Source of the DNA: Amylostereum areolatum
Taxonomy: Eukaryota; Basidiomycota; Agaricomycetes; Russulales; Stereaceae
Assembly (NCBI GenBank): GCA_012932865.1
Contig: SAXG01000043.1
Location: forward strand, 248,001 to 312,000
DNA length: 64,000 nt
Direction of reading: 5' to 3'
Positions 36,081-50,295 of this stretch are shown here, piece after piece. The translations under genes were made by a program, and so were the position numbers. The stretch's first letter is position 1; each line of letters opens with the position of its first letter. Below the pieces are notes generated by a model, which worked only from the letters and a program-made list of their open reading frames with translations, was not told the origin of the DNA and did no database searches.

Positions 36081-36950
36081 GACGGCTTATATGTCGCCTG
36101 CGAGGAACAGGACTGTCGGTGCGTCAGAGGAAAGGCTGCGAAAGGGACAAGGACAACTCACAGATCGCGCACAAAAGAGAACGAGTCGAAGAAGACGCTC
36201 CTCCTGGTTAAGCGAAAAACTGAGTGTCGTTGTTGTCCTGTTCGGGGCAGCGTGAATGTGTCGTCAAAGTGTCTACTCGTTACGGCAGCGTAGACAGGTA
36301 GCCGTAGGAGCGGGAGAGCGAGGGGCAGGTTATGGTGAGTTTGAGATGTACACACTCTTAGAAGGAGGTGAAAGAAAGAAGAGGGCGTGCTCACGTTGGG
36401 AGAACAAATGCATGGAATACAAGGGCTTGATTCAGAGCAAACGCTTGTTTCGATCTGACCGAAACGCGTGTACGCCGAGATCTTATGGATGGAGAACGCT
36501 TTCCCCTGCGAAAACGGAGACTGTTAGGAAAGGGGAAGACTCGGGAGTGTTCGTTACGGTTTAGGGTTAGTATCAGGGGAGCCTTATAACGGCGGAGGGG
36601 TTCAACGATCACGAAGGGTGGTTAGTAGATAAGCCAGATATCTACTAACGAGGCTTCACACGAGTTTCTAACCGCCTTCCGAGCTCATCCTTCCTTGTCC
36701 CCGACGCCCACATCCCCCCGGCCTCCGTGTCGTAAACGTTCGCGGGTTTTTCGTCTTGGATCATACTCCTGGCGCTCTATTCACTCTACGGCGTCTTTTT
36801 TATGTTGAAGAAGCGAGCACGCGCCAGCTGAGCTCCTCATGTGGCCTCAACCCGTCCCTTTGCCGAAATCCTCCTGCCCGTAATCCCCCAACGGCCTTAT
36901 AAACGCTCTGAACGCGTCATGTTAGATCATTGCAGCCCCCGAACGAGATC
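36081..36950. other. Divergent promoter region of the F-box and GH31 genes
   Basis: Both flanking genes are transcribed away from it. No coding sequence recognised. A TTATAAA box at 36897-36903 belongs to the GH31 gene. Confidence 0.45.
36897..36903 (+). promoter_or_regulatory. TATA box of the GH31 gene
   Basis: TTATAAA located 48 nt upstream of the ATG at 36951. Confidence 0.4.
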
Positions 36951-40887
<3,937 letters not shown>

Positions 40888-41475
40888 CGGGATTGTTTAT
40901 TGCCGATGTCCATTCCCGTTGCACAATGCGCGCCATGCGGTCCGTCTTTACATATGTACGATACTATCCAAGCTCGGGATCTATTGTCATCGGATTCCAT
41001 CCCTGTTTCCAGTACGGTCGAGCTTTGTCTTTGCGTTATTCCATTCATGAAAACGGTCGTACACTATGCAGGAACCTGTCCACGAATTTCCATGCCTGAC
41101 AAAAGCTAGCACGGCCTGCGTCCCTTCTGTATCTACTCTTCTTTCCTTGAAAGCGGCTCACCCGAGGAATCGAGCTTTCAATTTCAGGAGTGCTTACACC
41201 ACCAGCAGTTGCCTCAGCATGGACTCTATGCGGGGCCATTCGGATGAGTCTGATGGCGTGACCAAGGGTTCACGCTAGCATCGTGTCAGCTTCAATCCAA
41301 CCCCCTCAATCTCGGCGCCATTCCGATTATCCGTTGCGAGAAAGTCGGCTTCGCGCCCAAGTCAGCGTGAGTACAGGTTGTCCTCTCAGTTTCAATCCCC
41401 ACAGAGTCCTCGATGGACGGCGACGAGCGCGGGTTATGTAAGCAGTATTCATTTTCGTCGTCGCGCCAAGTCATC
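40888..41475. other. Intergenic left of the inverted-repeat element
   Basis: 3' flank of the GH31 gene, then unassigned DNA. No coding feature recognised. Confidence 0.4.
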
Positions 41476-42657
41476 CCCAGTGGGAAGTCCGTCTCACGAG
41501 ATCTACTCAAATGTGTCTGAATCCATTGAAAAATCTTGAATTCACACTGAAGAGATTTGAGGAGATAAGTGAGTAAATATGGCATTTTGTATCTTGAAAT
41601 CTATCTAGTTCAATTGTCCAAGCTCGATCGACGTCAAAACTGTGCCTTGTATCGTCTGATATCACTTCCGTTCACACCAAATAGCTGCAGAGCTGTTCAT
41701 ATCTACCCTCATATTCTCCTTCTCACATTATAGCAGCCAATCAGATGACATTGAAACTGCATTGTATTCGGACACTACTAGATACACGACAGTCTTATAA
41801 GCTACCACAACAATGTACACAGCGTACGGACAGGTGAAGAACAAGCTGTGGAATCACATTCAGACATAAGAATACACCGAAGAAGAAAATACGCGCACCG
41901 ATCTGAGTTGCCGAAAATGTCGGGGGAGGAAGTCCGGTTTTGTGAGAGCTTGAAAGCGGAATGCACAATTGGATGTGCCGTGAAGGAGAAGGGATAACTT
42001 GATGAAGAAGGATGTTGTGTCAGCAAGGAAGACGAGACTGTGTTTAAGTAGGTGACACGTGTGTGCCGGCGCGGCGCCGGCTCGTGCCGGTGTATAAGTA
42101 GGTGACACACCTGATCAAAAATAACTACGAAACACTTGAGGATACTGGCGCCGGTCCACAATCCAATGCAAGTCGAGTCAGACCGATCGAGCCGTCGAGA
42201 GCAGTCCAGTGCCCAGCATCCAGACACAAGGTATAGCCAATAGTTAGCAGTGGACTGTAGATCCCGATTGCCATCAGTAAAAGACAGCATAGGCGACTTG
42301 AATGAACAGGAGGCGGAAGGAAAACCGAGTGCATAGAGGGAAGGTAGAGGGAAGGAAAAGAGACACGCGTCGCCTCGAAGATTTTCAGCAGGTTCAAAGT
42401 CCGCGGGAAAGGGCACGTGACTTGAATGGGTCGACGACGAGAGCGTGCGATGAGGGGACGTCGGGACTCTCGAGTCGACGAGGGCGTGAGAATAACTTCA
42501 CGACGAGCGGATCCGCGATGCAAATGAGCGGGGCGCGACAAATCTTGTCGAGATTTTGATGGCAACCGAGGCTTGGACCCGGTTTGCGCTGATTCAATTG
42601 ATTTCATGACATTTGGGTATCTCTGAGTAGATCTCGTGAGACGGACTTCCCACTGGG
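41476..42657. mobile_element. 1,182-bp non-autonomous DNA transposon candidate
   Basis: Perfect 34-bp terminal inverted repeats at 41476-41509 and 42624-42657; each begins CCCAGTGGGAAGTCC read inward. The 7-bp AGTCATC directly abuts both ends (41469-41475 and 42658-42664), as expected of a target-site duplication (8 bp if the shared C is counted). No transposase domain was found inside; the longest internal frame (41802-42416, minus) has no recognisable motif. A long MITE or an internally deleted element is the best reading. The TSD length would suit the hAT group, but no superfamily can be proved. Confidence 0.8.
42045..42108. repeat. Direct repeat inside the transposon candidate
   Basis: TAAGTAGGTGACAC occurs at 42045-42058 and 42095-42108, a period of 50 bp, separated by a GC-rich GCCGG palindromic stretch. 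Confidence 0.7.
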
Positions 42658-44655
42658 AGTCATCCTCGACTCCTTGTTTCCTCTCACCACGTCCTTCTCT
42701 TCTCCCCGTCCTTCACCTGGCCATAACCCCTCATCTGTAATGGGCGACTCCGACGTACCGAGGTTTGGACGGCGCATCAGGGTTTCCGTGGATGTACGAA
42801 GGGTTGGGTATGGACTCTCCCTTCGACACTCTCATCTGGACCATGGTGCGTGTTCTATTCACTTACCGCCCACCTGCCCTCACGACAGCATTCAGGATTT
42901 GCACATGCTCCGGCGCCCCTCTTGTTGTCGCTGGCAGTCGTCCTCACCTTCGCTCGCGGCCTTGAACTTTACTCCTGGTCTTGAACTTTGCTCGTGGTCT
43001 TGAACTTTACTCTCGGTCTCTCGATTTTTGCTTGCGGTCTTGGTCCTCGCTCGCGATCTTGGTCCCGCTTGCGCTCCTCTCTGGTCCTGGCTCTCTGTCC
43101 CCTGGCTCACTGGGTTCCCTGGTCTTATCTCGGTCTCCGTCTGGTCCACCTGCTTTGTTGGCATCCCAGGTAACCCTCTCTCACCTGTCATCCCTCTCCA
43201 TATATCCCGTAGCAGCCCCCATATACTCTGTAGTTATCAAATGAAAATATCATGATTTTCTTCCTTCTACATCAGGATAAGATCGCGATAAGCACGATTT
43301 AAGCCAGCAACCCGCCGAGCGATTCTTGATGAGCTTAGTAAGATTATTGGATTGAATCCAAAGAACCTCAGCTTCGGGCCCAAGGGAATTCGTTGAGCGT
43401 GATATCCGCTTGACATTTTTGGATTCCATCCATCGGCACACCAACTTCAAACTCAGGGGCGTGATATCGGAATGAAGCTGAGGGATCGCCTGGTGGTGTA
43501 GGAGGACTGATGCTGTGTACACGATCACGTGGGCGAGAGCGGGGCCTTCGCGTTCGCTCACCGGTCCTTTCGCCACTCCTTCCCTCGCCGGACACTCACC
43601 TGAGATGGGTATTTGCTCTCTTCCAGATATCCCGAGAGATGACAAGAACTGGCGTCGGTCAGATTTCGCTTTCTTTCTTCTCATCCAACCTGAAGAGTCA
43701 ATTGACTTGGAAAGGCCACTTGCCAGTGATCACAATCATCGTGTTCAATAATTCGGAATCCCCACCGCCAAGTCCGTAGGTCCATAATTACCAAACGCTA
43801 GTTTGAAATGTACTAGGTGCACTACTGCGACGTTCTGTCTTCACATCGACGTTGAATGTGACCACCGACTAGTATAGGCTGGAACTTGGAAGGGGCTTTG
43901 AAGGTATTTAGTGAAGTACAGTCTAAGTACTTATTCAATGTTTCTCTGACGGATCCAGAAGTCACCGATATCGTACACGATGCATACATGTTACATGCCC
44001 ATATACTCTGTTTTTATGCCGACATCCGTCTTGCTTTCGTCGATAGTGCACGATCACGTGGGCGTGAGCGCCTTTCGCATTTCGTTTTCAATTGCCGTTA
44101 CTGTACTTATGATGTTTGATTCCACCTCTCCTCCCGAGTCGCACGCGCACAGCTTCTCCTGGAGATCTACGCCTTGGATGTGTCCCCGATACCTCGAGTA
44201 AGTCCTCTCAGTGCTGGTGGACCCAATGGTGTCGATGTCCGCCGCGATCCGCGCATTCGTGCCCCCCACGTGCTGAAATCGTGTCGGCCTACGGCCCTGC
44301 AGCATCGACATCGACAACGAGTCCGACTGCCGTCACTGTGCCGTGTTCCGTGTGCCGTCACGCTTTCATCTTTCTCTCGATCGCAGGCAGCGTTCCCGAG
44401 ACCGTGCACACCGTTATCGCGACCGTGATCTGCGAATGGGCGGGCAGCAGGACCTGGCACAGGCGGGCGGCCACGAGTGCTCGTGCTCGCTCGCTTACGC
44501 TCTCTACAGCCTCATGTAGGATCCTCGGACGATAAAGCCCCGCGCCAGCGCATCCTCTCGATTTCCACGCAACCGATTTCCGACCCACCGTGCGTCCGCC
44601 CCGCCTTTCCTCCCCGACTGAACACTGACGGATCGTGTATCGGTCCTTACAGGCC
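42658..44655. other. Gene-poor region with decayed repeats
   Basis: A plus-strand patch at 42755-42845 (GFPWMYEGLGMDSPFDTLIW before a GTGCGT donor) looks like an isolated exon of unknown family. Similar words recur, such as CCATATACTCTGT at about 43209 and 43999 and GATCACGTGGGCG at about 43524 and 44051, hinting at an old duplicated element. No complete gene called. Confidence 0.35.
42959..43075. repeat. Diverged about 19-21-bp tandem repeat
   Basis: Units of the type GGTCTTGAACTTTACTCTC are repeated three to six times with decay to the right. It is pyrimidine-biased and has no coding value that I can see. Confidence 0.65.
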
Positions 44656-46227
44656 ATGTCGATCATCCAGCCTGCGACAGACGAAACCGCGGGGAAGTCC
44701 TCCACGACACCATCGAATGAATCCGTCGACGGCGGCCAGAAACTCGAAGCGCGGGATGTCCCCGTCTCGACCACACCCCCCGAGATCCTCATCCAAATCT
44801 TCTCCCACGCCGTCCTCTCCCAGCCTCACACCGCCCAGCACCCGACCGCCGTCGCCATCAGCCACGTCAACCACCTCTGGCGCGAGATCGCGCTCGACCT
44901 TCCCGTCCTCTGGACCGCCATCTCGACCCTGCACCCGCGCTGGACTCTCGCCCTCGCCCGTCGCTCGAGGACGCGACCGATAGATATCCGCGCCGTCCAC
45001 CACGCCGAGCCCCCTGCCCGCACCCCTCACCTCGTCCTCAACGCGACCGACATGGCCCGCGTGCGCGTGCTCGCCCTCTGCCCTTACGCCCTCCCGCTTC
45101 ACCTCGCGTGCCAGCCCATGCGCGCGCTCGAAGAGCTCGAGCTGCATGGCACCCGGCCCCACTCCTCCGACGACAGCGACGGCAATGGCGAGCTGATGAT
45201 GTTCCTCAACCGCGGGCTGTTCAGAGGCGCGTTCCCCCGCCTGCGCGTCCTCCGACTCGACTTCACCGCCCTGCACCCGTCCTCGCCCCTCCTCCACGCG
45301 CCGCTCACCGTCCTCTCCCTCTGCGACGTCCCGGACCTGTGGGAGACCAGCCGGGAGATGGTGGACTGCCTCCGCGGCCTGCCCGCGCTCGAAGAGCTCG
45401 CCGTCGTCCGGTGCTGCCCGGAGCTGTACGAATACACCGCGCACCCCGCGTGCGTGCACCTCCCGCGCTTGCGCGCGCTCACGCTCGAGGAGCCCGCGTT
45501 TCGCCTCGTCATGGCCCTCGCGTGTCTCTGTCCCTCACCACGGTGCGCCGTCGCGCTCCACGCGACCGACGTCGTCGACCGCGACCTCGACGGGCTGCGC
45601 GCCGCGCTCCAGACCCTCGTCCAGCTCCCGTCTGCCGACGCCCAAGGCACCACGAAGCCCACCGCCGCGTTCGACATCCTCTCCGTCGCCGAGGCGCACA
45701 CCGCGATGACATTCTCCGCCACCACCACAATCCCCCACGCGCCCCTGCCGCTCCTCGCGCTCTCCCTCTCCCTCTCCCTGGACGACGCCGAACGCGATCG
45801 TGCGCAGTTCTTCGATGCGTTCTTCGACCGCGGGGTGCTCCCCTCCGCGATGCGGGACGTTGCCGCGCTCGCGGTCGATCTTTCCCTCCTGGAGGACCGT
45901 CGGGCGTGGAGGGCCTCCGTCCGCCATTGGCCCCGTGTCGAGGTGGTGACCGTGCGTTGTGCGGCGGCGGCGGGGATTCCGCGTGCGCTGCGGCGGGAGG
46001 TGTTCGACGCATTCCCGAGGCTCCGGGCGGTGCGTGTCCAGCGCGAGGGAGGGGGTGAAGGGGATGCGTGGGTGGACGGAGATGAGGGAGAACTAGAGGA
46101 AGAGGAAGCAGAGGAAGAGGAAGAGGAAGAGGAAGAGGAGAAAGTACGGCGGTTGGCGTTGGAGGAATGGGCGGAATACGATTTGACGAGCGGGATGCGG
46201 GCGCTCGCGCTTTCGTCCGGGGCGTAG
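44656..46227 (+). CDS. F-box-like protein, intronless, acidic tail
   Basis: Probable SCF adaptor of about 523 residues. I prefer the ATG at 44656 (MSIIQPATDE) over the one at 44635. The F-box reads STTPPEILIQIFSHAVL, AVAISHVNHLWREIALDLP, VLWTAISTLHP. LRR-like stretches follow (RALEELELHG, PRLRVLRLDFTAL, PALEELAVVRCCPE, PRLRALTLEEPAF). The C-terminus has an uninterrupted Glu-rich run (about 46085-46145) before the end LALSSGA. One open frame with strong GC3 bias and no introns, unlike the F-box gene at 34240-36080, so it may be a retro-copy or simply an intron-poor member. Confidence 0.85.
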   Translation: MSIIQPATDETAGKSSTTPSNESVDGGQKLEARDVPVSTTPPEILIQIFSHAVLSQPHTAQHPTAVAISHVNHLWREIALDLPVLWTAISTLHPRWTLALARRSRTRPIDIRAVHHAEPPARTPHLVLNATDMARVRVLALCPYALPLHLACQPMRALEELELHGTRPHSSDDSDGNGELMMFLNRGLFRGAFPRLRVLRLDFTALHPSSPLLHAPLTVLSLCDVPDLWETSREMVDCLRGLPALEELAVVRCCPELYEYTAHPACVHLPRLRALTLEEPAFRLVMALACLCPSPRCAVALHATDVVDRDLDGLRAALQTLVQLPSADAQGTTKPTAAFDILSVAEAHTAMTFSATTTIPHAPLPLLALSLSLSLDDAERDRAQFFDAFFDRGVLPSAMRDVAALAVDLSLLEDRRAWRASVRHWPRVEVVTVRCAAAAGIPRALRREVFDAFPRLRAVRVQREGGGEGDAWVDGDEGELEEEEAEEEEEEEEEEKVRRLALEEWAEYDLTSGMRALALSSGA

Positions 46228-46460
46228 CTGGTTGCGGATTCGACTCTCGCCGGTGAATCAGTCGCCGATTCGCGAATTCGTTGCCGATACTCTTCGTCGG
46301 TCGCAACGCTGTATTATATATGTGTGCATCGCACCCCTCCAGCAAACAGTTCCCGCATACATCTGCTTCTGTCTCATACGTACCGAGTCCGACAGGACGA
46401 GCCACGCAATTAATTCACTTTCGAACCTATCGTCGTACAACAAGATCGTCCCCGTCCACG

Positions 46461-49400
46461 CTACACACCGAACGCGCCCGCCCGCCCCGACGCCCCGTCC
46501 GCCTCCGTCCCGATATCCACCAGATTCGACACATAGGTGTCCCAGTCCTCCGTCCTAGCACGCCCAATCCATCAGCGCCAGCGCACGAGGGAAAAAAGAG
46601 AAGGGCACGCACTGGAAACTGTCCGGCAACGTCGACCAGAGCGCCATCATCCCGCTGTCGACGTCCATCTGCCCGTCCTGCGGCGCGAGCGACGCGAAGT
46701 AGTTCACGAGCGGATCGACCGCGCCAGGCCCGTCCCCGCCGCTGCCCACGCTCCCATACGCGCCCGCGCCCTCGAACGTCCCGCCCAAGCCCATCGCGCC
46801 CGCCATCGGCCCAAACATGTCCTGGAACGCGCCCGAGGCGCCCATGCCGAACGGGCTGAGCGCGGGAGGCGGCAGCGGCGGGGCGTCGAACGCGGCCGAC
46901 GTCGTCGGGGGGAGGGCAGGACCCGGAGGCGAGGCGTTCGAGTCCGAGTTCGGGTCGAAGGCGCGCGCGCGCGGTGGCCTGTCCGACGCGCGGCCGAGGC
47001 CGGAGGTGCCGCCGAGGGGGACGAGGATCGCCCGCGTCGAGACGCGCGTGCCCGCGAGCGAGGTGGAGGCAGATGCAGAGGCGGACGTAGACGGCTCTGA
47101 GCGCGCGATGGCGGGCTCTGGGGGTCCCGGTGGCCCGAACGAGGGCGTGGGCAGGTCGTGCAAGCCAGGCTGGGTCGGAGCGGGCGGGGAGATGGAGCGG
47201 GAGGCGGAGGCGGAGGACGAGGCGAGGGCGGGGGCGAGGAAGGACGGGTTGGACGTCTGGGGGTCCGGCGAGCGCGCACGCTTGCGGGTGCTGGCGGTGG
47301 CGGTGGGCATGGGGGACTCCGTGGCGGGGAGATCGCCGGCGGCGGACAGGTTGCGCAGGAGGTTGCTGGCCGGGGTGCGCGGGTCAGCTGCGGGCGCGTG
47401 CGAGGGGGACAGGAAGGGCGCGTACATGAGCCGCCGGGCGGTGGGCCACCTGTGCTCGCCCGTGCGGATGAACTTGACGCAGTTGCGGACGTTGTGCGTC
47501 TCGCGCTCCATGTCGAACGCGATGCCCGTGCGCTTCGCGGTCCACATCCCGAGCAGGAGCACGATGCCGGACATGAAGGCCGGGATCTGGCGGGAGGGTG
47601 TGAGCCTGGAGCGAAGACGAAGTCGAGGAGAGGCGCGTACGAGGAGGCTGGGCGTCGGCCCCGGTTGGCGGAGGAGCGCGACTTCGAGGACGTGGCTGCA
47701 CGCGCGGGCGGCGTTGACGCAGAGGGTGAGCGACTGGAAGGAGAGCGCGGATTTCTTGTGCGAGGACCGGATGAAGGACCGGTGGATGGTCATCTGCACC
47801 AGGTAGTACCCCGACAGCAGCGACACCGCGCCGAAGAAGTGCACGTCGTTCGCGCACGACGGGTTCCAGCGCACTACGCCGGCGGTCAGCGGGGCGATCG
47901 GAGCGGCACTGGGAGGGAACGGGGGACGTACGGTGGTCGGGGATGGAGTCGAACCACTTGTTGAGCGCGGCGTCGAGCTCGGCCACGGTGCGACGTTCCC
48001 ACTCGGGTCGGCCGATCTGGGCGATGATCCGCTGCTTGTCCGTCGAGTACTGGGAGAGGGCGGGTTCAGCGGCGCGGCGGGGAAAAGGGTCGAGGTCGCG
48101 GCTTACGATGGTCTGCAGGGCGTGCGCGTGGATCACATGCAGCCGGAACCAGGCGATGGGGAAGGAGATCATGGACGGCATGCCGGGGGGCTGCTTGAGC
48201 GTTCGCGTGGGATCGGGGTGCGCCCAGTACTCGTCGTCGCAGTCCGTCGGCAGGTCCACGTCTACGCTGCGAAGGCCGGGACGTGAGCACCAAAAACGGA
48301 GAGGGGAACGCGTCCGCTCACTTTTCGATCGAAAGCGCGCAGGGCCTCCCGAGGAAGGAGCTGAGCCAGGTGTCGAGGGTGAGCAGGACCCTGGCGGATG
48401 GGGGTCAGGTGGAGGACGCGTCACGAAAAGGAAACGCACCAGAACGCGCGCTTCCAGAGCTCGGCTTCGACGGGGGACTTGCCGACGTAGGTCTGCCGTC
48501 GATGGGCGCCGAGGTCCTGCATGACGCGGAGGCCGACGCCGATCAGCGTCCAGCACGTCTGCGGGGGACAGGACGCGTGCATGAACACGCCCGCGAGCTG
48601 CGATGCGGTCAGCCACGAGGCGAGAGGAAGGCCTGAAGCGGGACGTACCGCGCATATTTGCAAATCGCGAAGGCAGGGGTCGATGAGGGCGGTGTTGCGC
48701 ACGAGCTGGACCTGGTTGAACCACGGCCATCCGGCGGAGTGGGGGTGCTGGACGTTGTCCGGACCGCGGACGTAGACGCGGGGGTCGTCGAGCCACATGG
48801 CCCCGATGGCGCATACGAGGAGGAGGACGTTGGCAAAGGCGTCGTCGGCGTGGTGGAGGCCATCGGCGAGCTGCTGGGCGAAAGTCGGGCGGTGGAGGAT
48901 GGGGAAGATGATGCCCGGGACGCGGAAGAAGTTGTCGACGAGGACGGGGAGGAGGTCCGGGTCGGGGAAGTGGTAGGAGGGGGAGGGGGCCGGGGACGCC
49001 CAGGGGTGGGTTTCCCAAAAGTCGGGGCGCTTGTAGGGGGAGTTGGAGAGGTGCTCGTAGACGTTGTAGTGCATGCCGGTGCCCTCCGCTTTGAGGTTGA
49101 GGACGCGCTGGAGGAGCTGGACGCCGCTCGAGGTTCCGAACAGGTGGTCTTGGTGGGCGTCGAGGGCGGGGTCGGCGGCGGGGGGCGCGAGGCGGTCTTC
49201 GTCTTCGTCTTCGTCGTCGCCGTCGTCGTCGTCGATGCGGTGGCTGTTGTCCCTGTGGGTGCTGGAGCTGGAGGCGTGGCTGACGATGCGGGCGACGGGC
49301 GGGGGGTCGGCGGAAGGGCTCGGGTGAGCGTGCGGCGGCAGGTCGTCGAGGGCGGAGGTGTCGACCTCGGGGTGTATCTGGAGACCGTGTGAGCTGTGCA

Positions 49401-49949
49401 GAGAAAAATAAAACAAACAAAGCGACACACTCGACCCAACAAAGCCTCCAAACGCTCGAGACGCGCCTCCACGGCGCTGGGGACATGCCTTCCCCCGCAC
49501 TGTCAGACACGGCGGCACGAAAGCGAGTGCGCGGCTGCTTACTTTCTACCTCGTGGCCGCTCCTGCAGATGAGACGCGATGTCAGTTCGTTGATGCACCG
49601 TCCATCGCGTGCTGAGCACTCACTTTGGGGCTTTCGGTGAAGACGCAAGTGGCGTTGGCGGTGCGACAATGAGAGCACTTGACGTCGGATCCCGCCGTTC
49701 CGTCGCCTGCAAAGGGGTGAGTTCGACCCAGCCACAAGCATCGAAACCGTCGGAGAGGCGTACAGCGAACTATGTAAGTACGGGCGCGGCTTAGCGATGC
49801 GTCCGACAAGCCACGAAACGGAAAAGTGACGTACTTTTCTTCACCCGGCATCGCTCGCACGCCTTGGCGGTCTGGATGCGCCGTTTCTTCTGTAGAGGTG
49901 GCGTGGGTTCGTCCTGAGCTGGGCGTCCTGTTTCGGCGGGGGGGTCCAT
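46461..49949 (-). CDS. Zn2Cys6 transcription factor with fungal_trans domain
   Basis: Gal4-type regulator with the middle-homology domain (PF04082). The start at 49949 gives MDPPAETGRPAQDEPTPPLQ, then KKRRIQTAKACERCRVKK, an intron, and DGTAGSDVKCSHCRTANATC. A short coiled coil (ARLERLEALLGRV) follows. The middle-homology domain includes LVDNFFRVPGIIFPILHRPT, SQLAGVFMHASCPPQTCWTL, IGVGLRVMQDLGAHRRQ, VDVDLPTDCDDEYW and SGYYLVQMTIHRSFIRSSHK. A long Ser/Pro/Gly-rich tail includes SGAFQDMFGPMAGAMGLGGT, then the last exon EDWDTYVSNLVDIGTEADG, ending RAGAFGV at 46461. The third cluster cysteine is not visible at the splice junction. About 8-10 introns. A fragment of this gene's 3' end recurs inverted at about 52361-52740. 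Confidence 0.87.
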
Positions 49950-50295
49950 GACAAGGTTACGGGTTATGTACGATGAGGGGGTGGGGGAGAAGGTGAGAGT
50001 CGCATGGGAAATGGGCCTTCGGGACTTCGCCGTCGCTTCGGAAGTTTGAATTTTGCATTTTGAATTGAAGTCGGCCCGGCGCTTGTCCCTCACCCACAAC
50101 CTTCACAACGACCTCGACGACCTCGACGACCTCGGCGACCTGCACGATTTTCTTTTCGAATCGACACTCACGCCGACGAGGCGCATCAAATACCGCCCTT
50201 GAGCTCGACGAGCACGAAAAAATCCGAGGTCGCGCCCCTCACGTTCTTCATTGTTCAACTCCCCGCCGTTTCCCACCTCCAAGTCGACAAACGCC
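49950..50295. promoter_or_regulatory. Divergent promoter between TF and truncated NUP107
   Basis: 346 nt between the start codons. From about 49974 on it is nearly identical to the sequence upstream of the complete NUP107 (from about 58552), so the duplication starts only some 25 nt from the TF start codon. It contains GACCTCGAC/GACCTCGGC 9-bp repeats at about 50107-50142; the other copy has one more unit. Confidence 0.55.

Noticed and set aside
45108..46058. Arg/Pro-rich plus frame and matching minus frames inside the second F-box gene
   Set aside because: GC-rich coding DNA leaves all frames open; only the F-box frame has motifs and a full-length start to stop.
47940..47965. Second tRNA B-box-like match
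   Set aside because: It lies in an exon encoding KWFDSIPDH of the transcription factor.
47384..49741. Very long minus-strand open frame of 785 codons
   Set aside because: It is a shadow of the Zn2Cys6 gene in another frame: Arg/Pro-rich, low complexity, while the conserved fungal_trans motifs lie in the other frames with introns.
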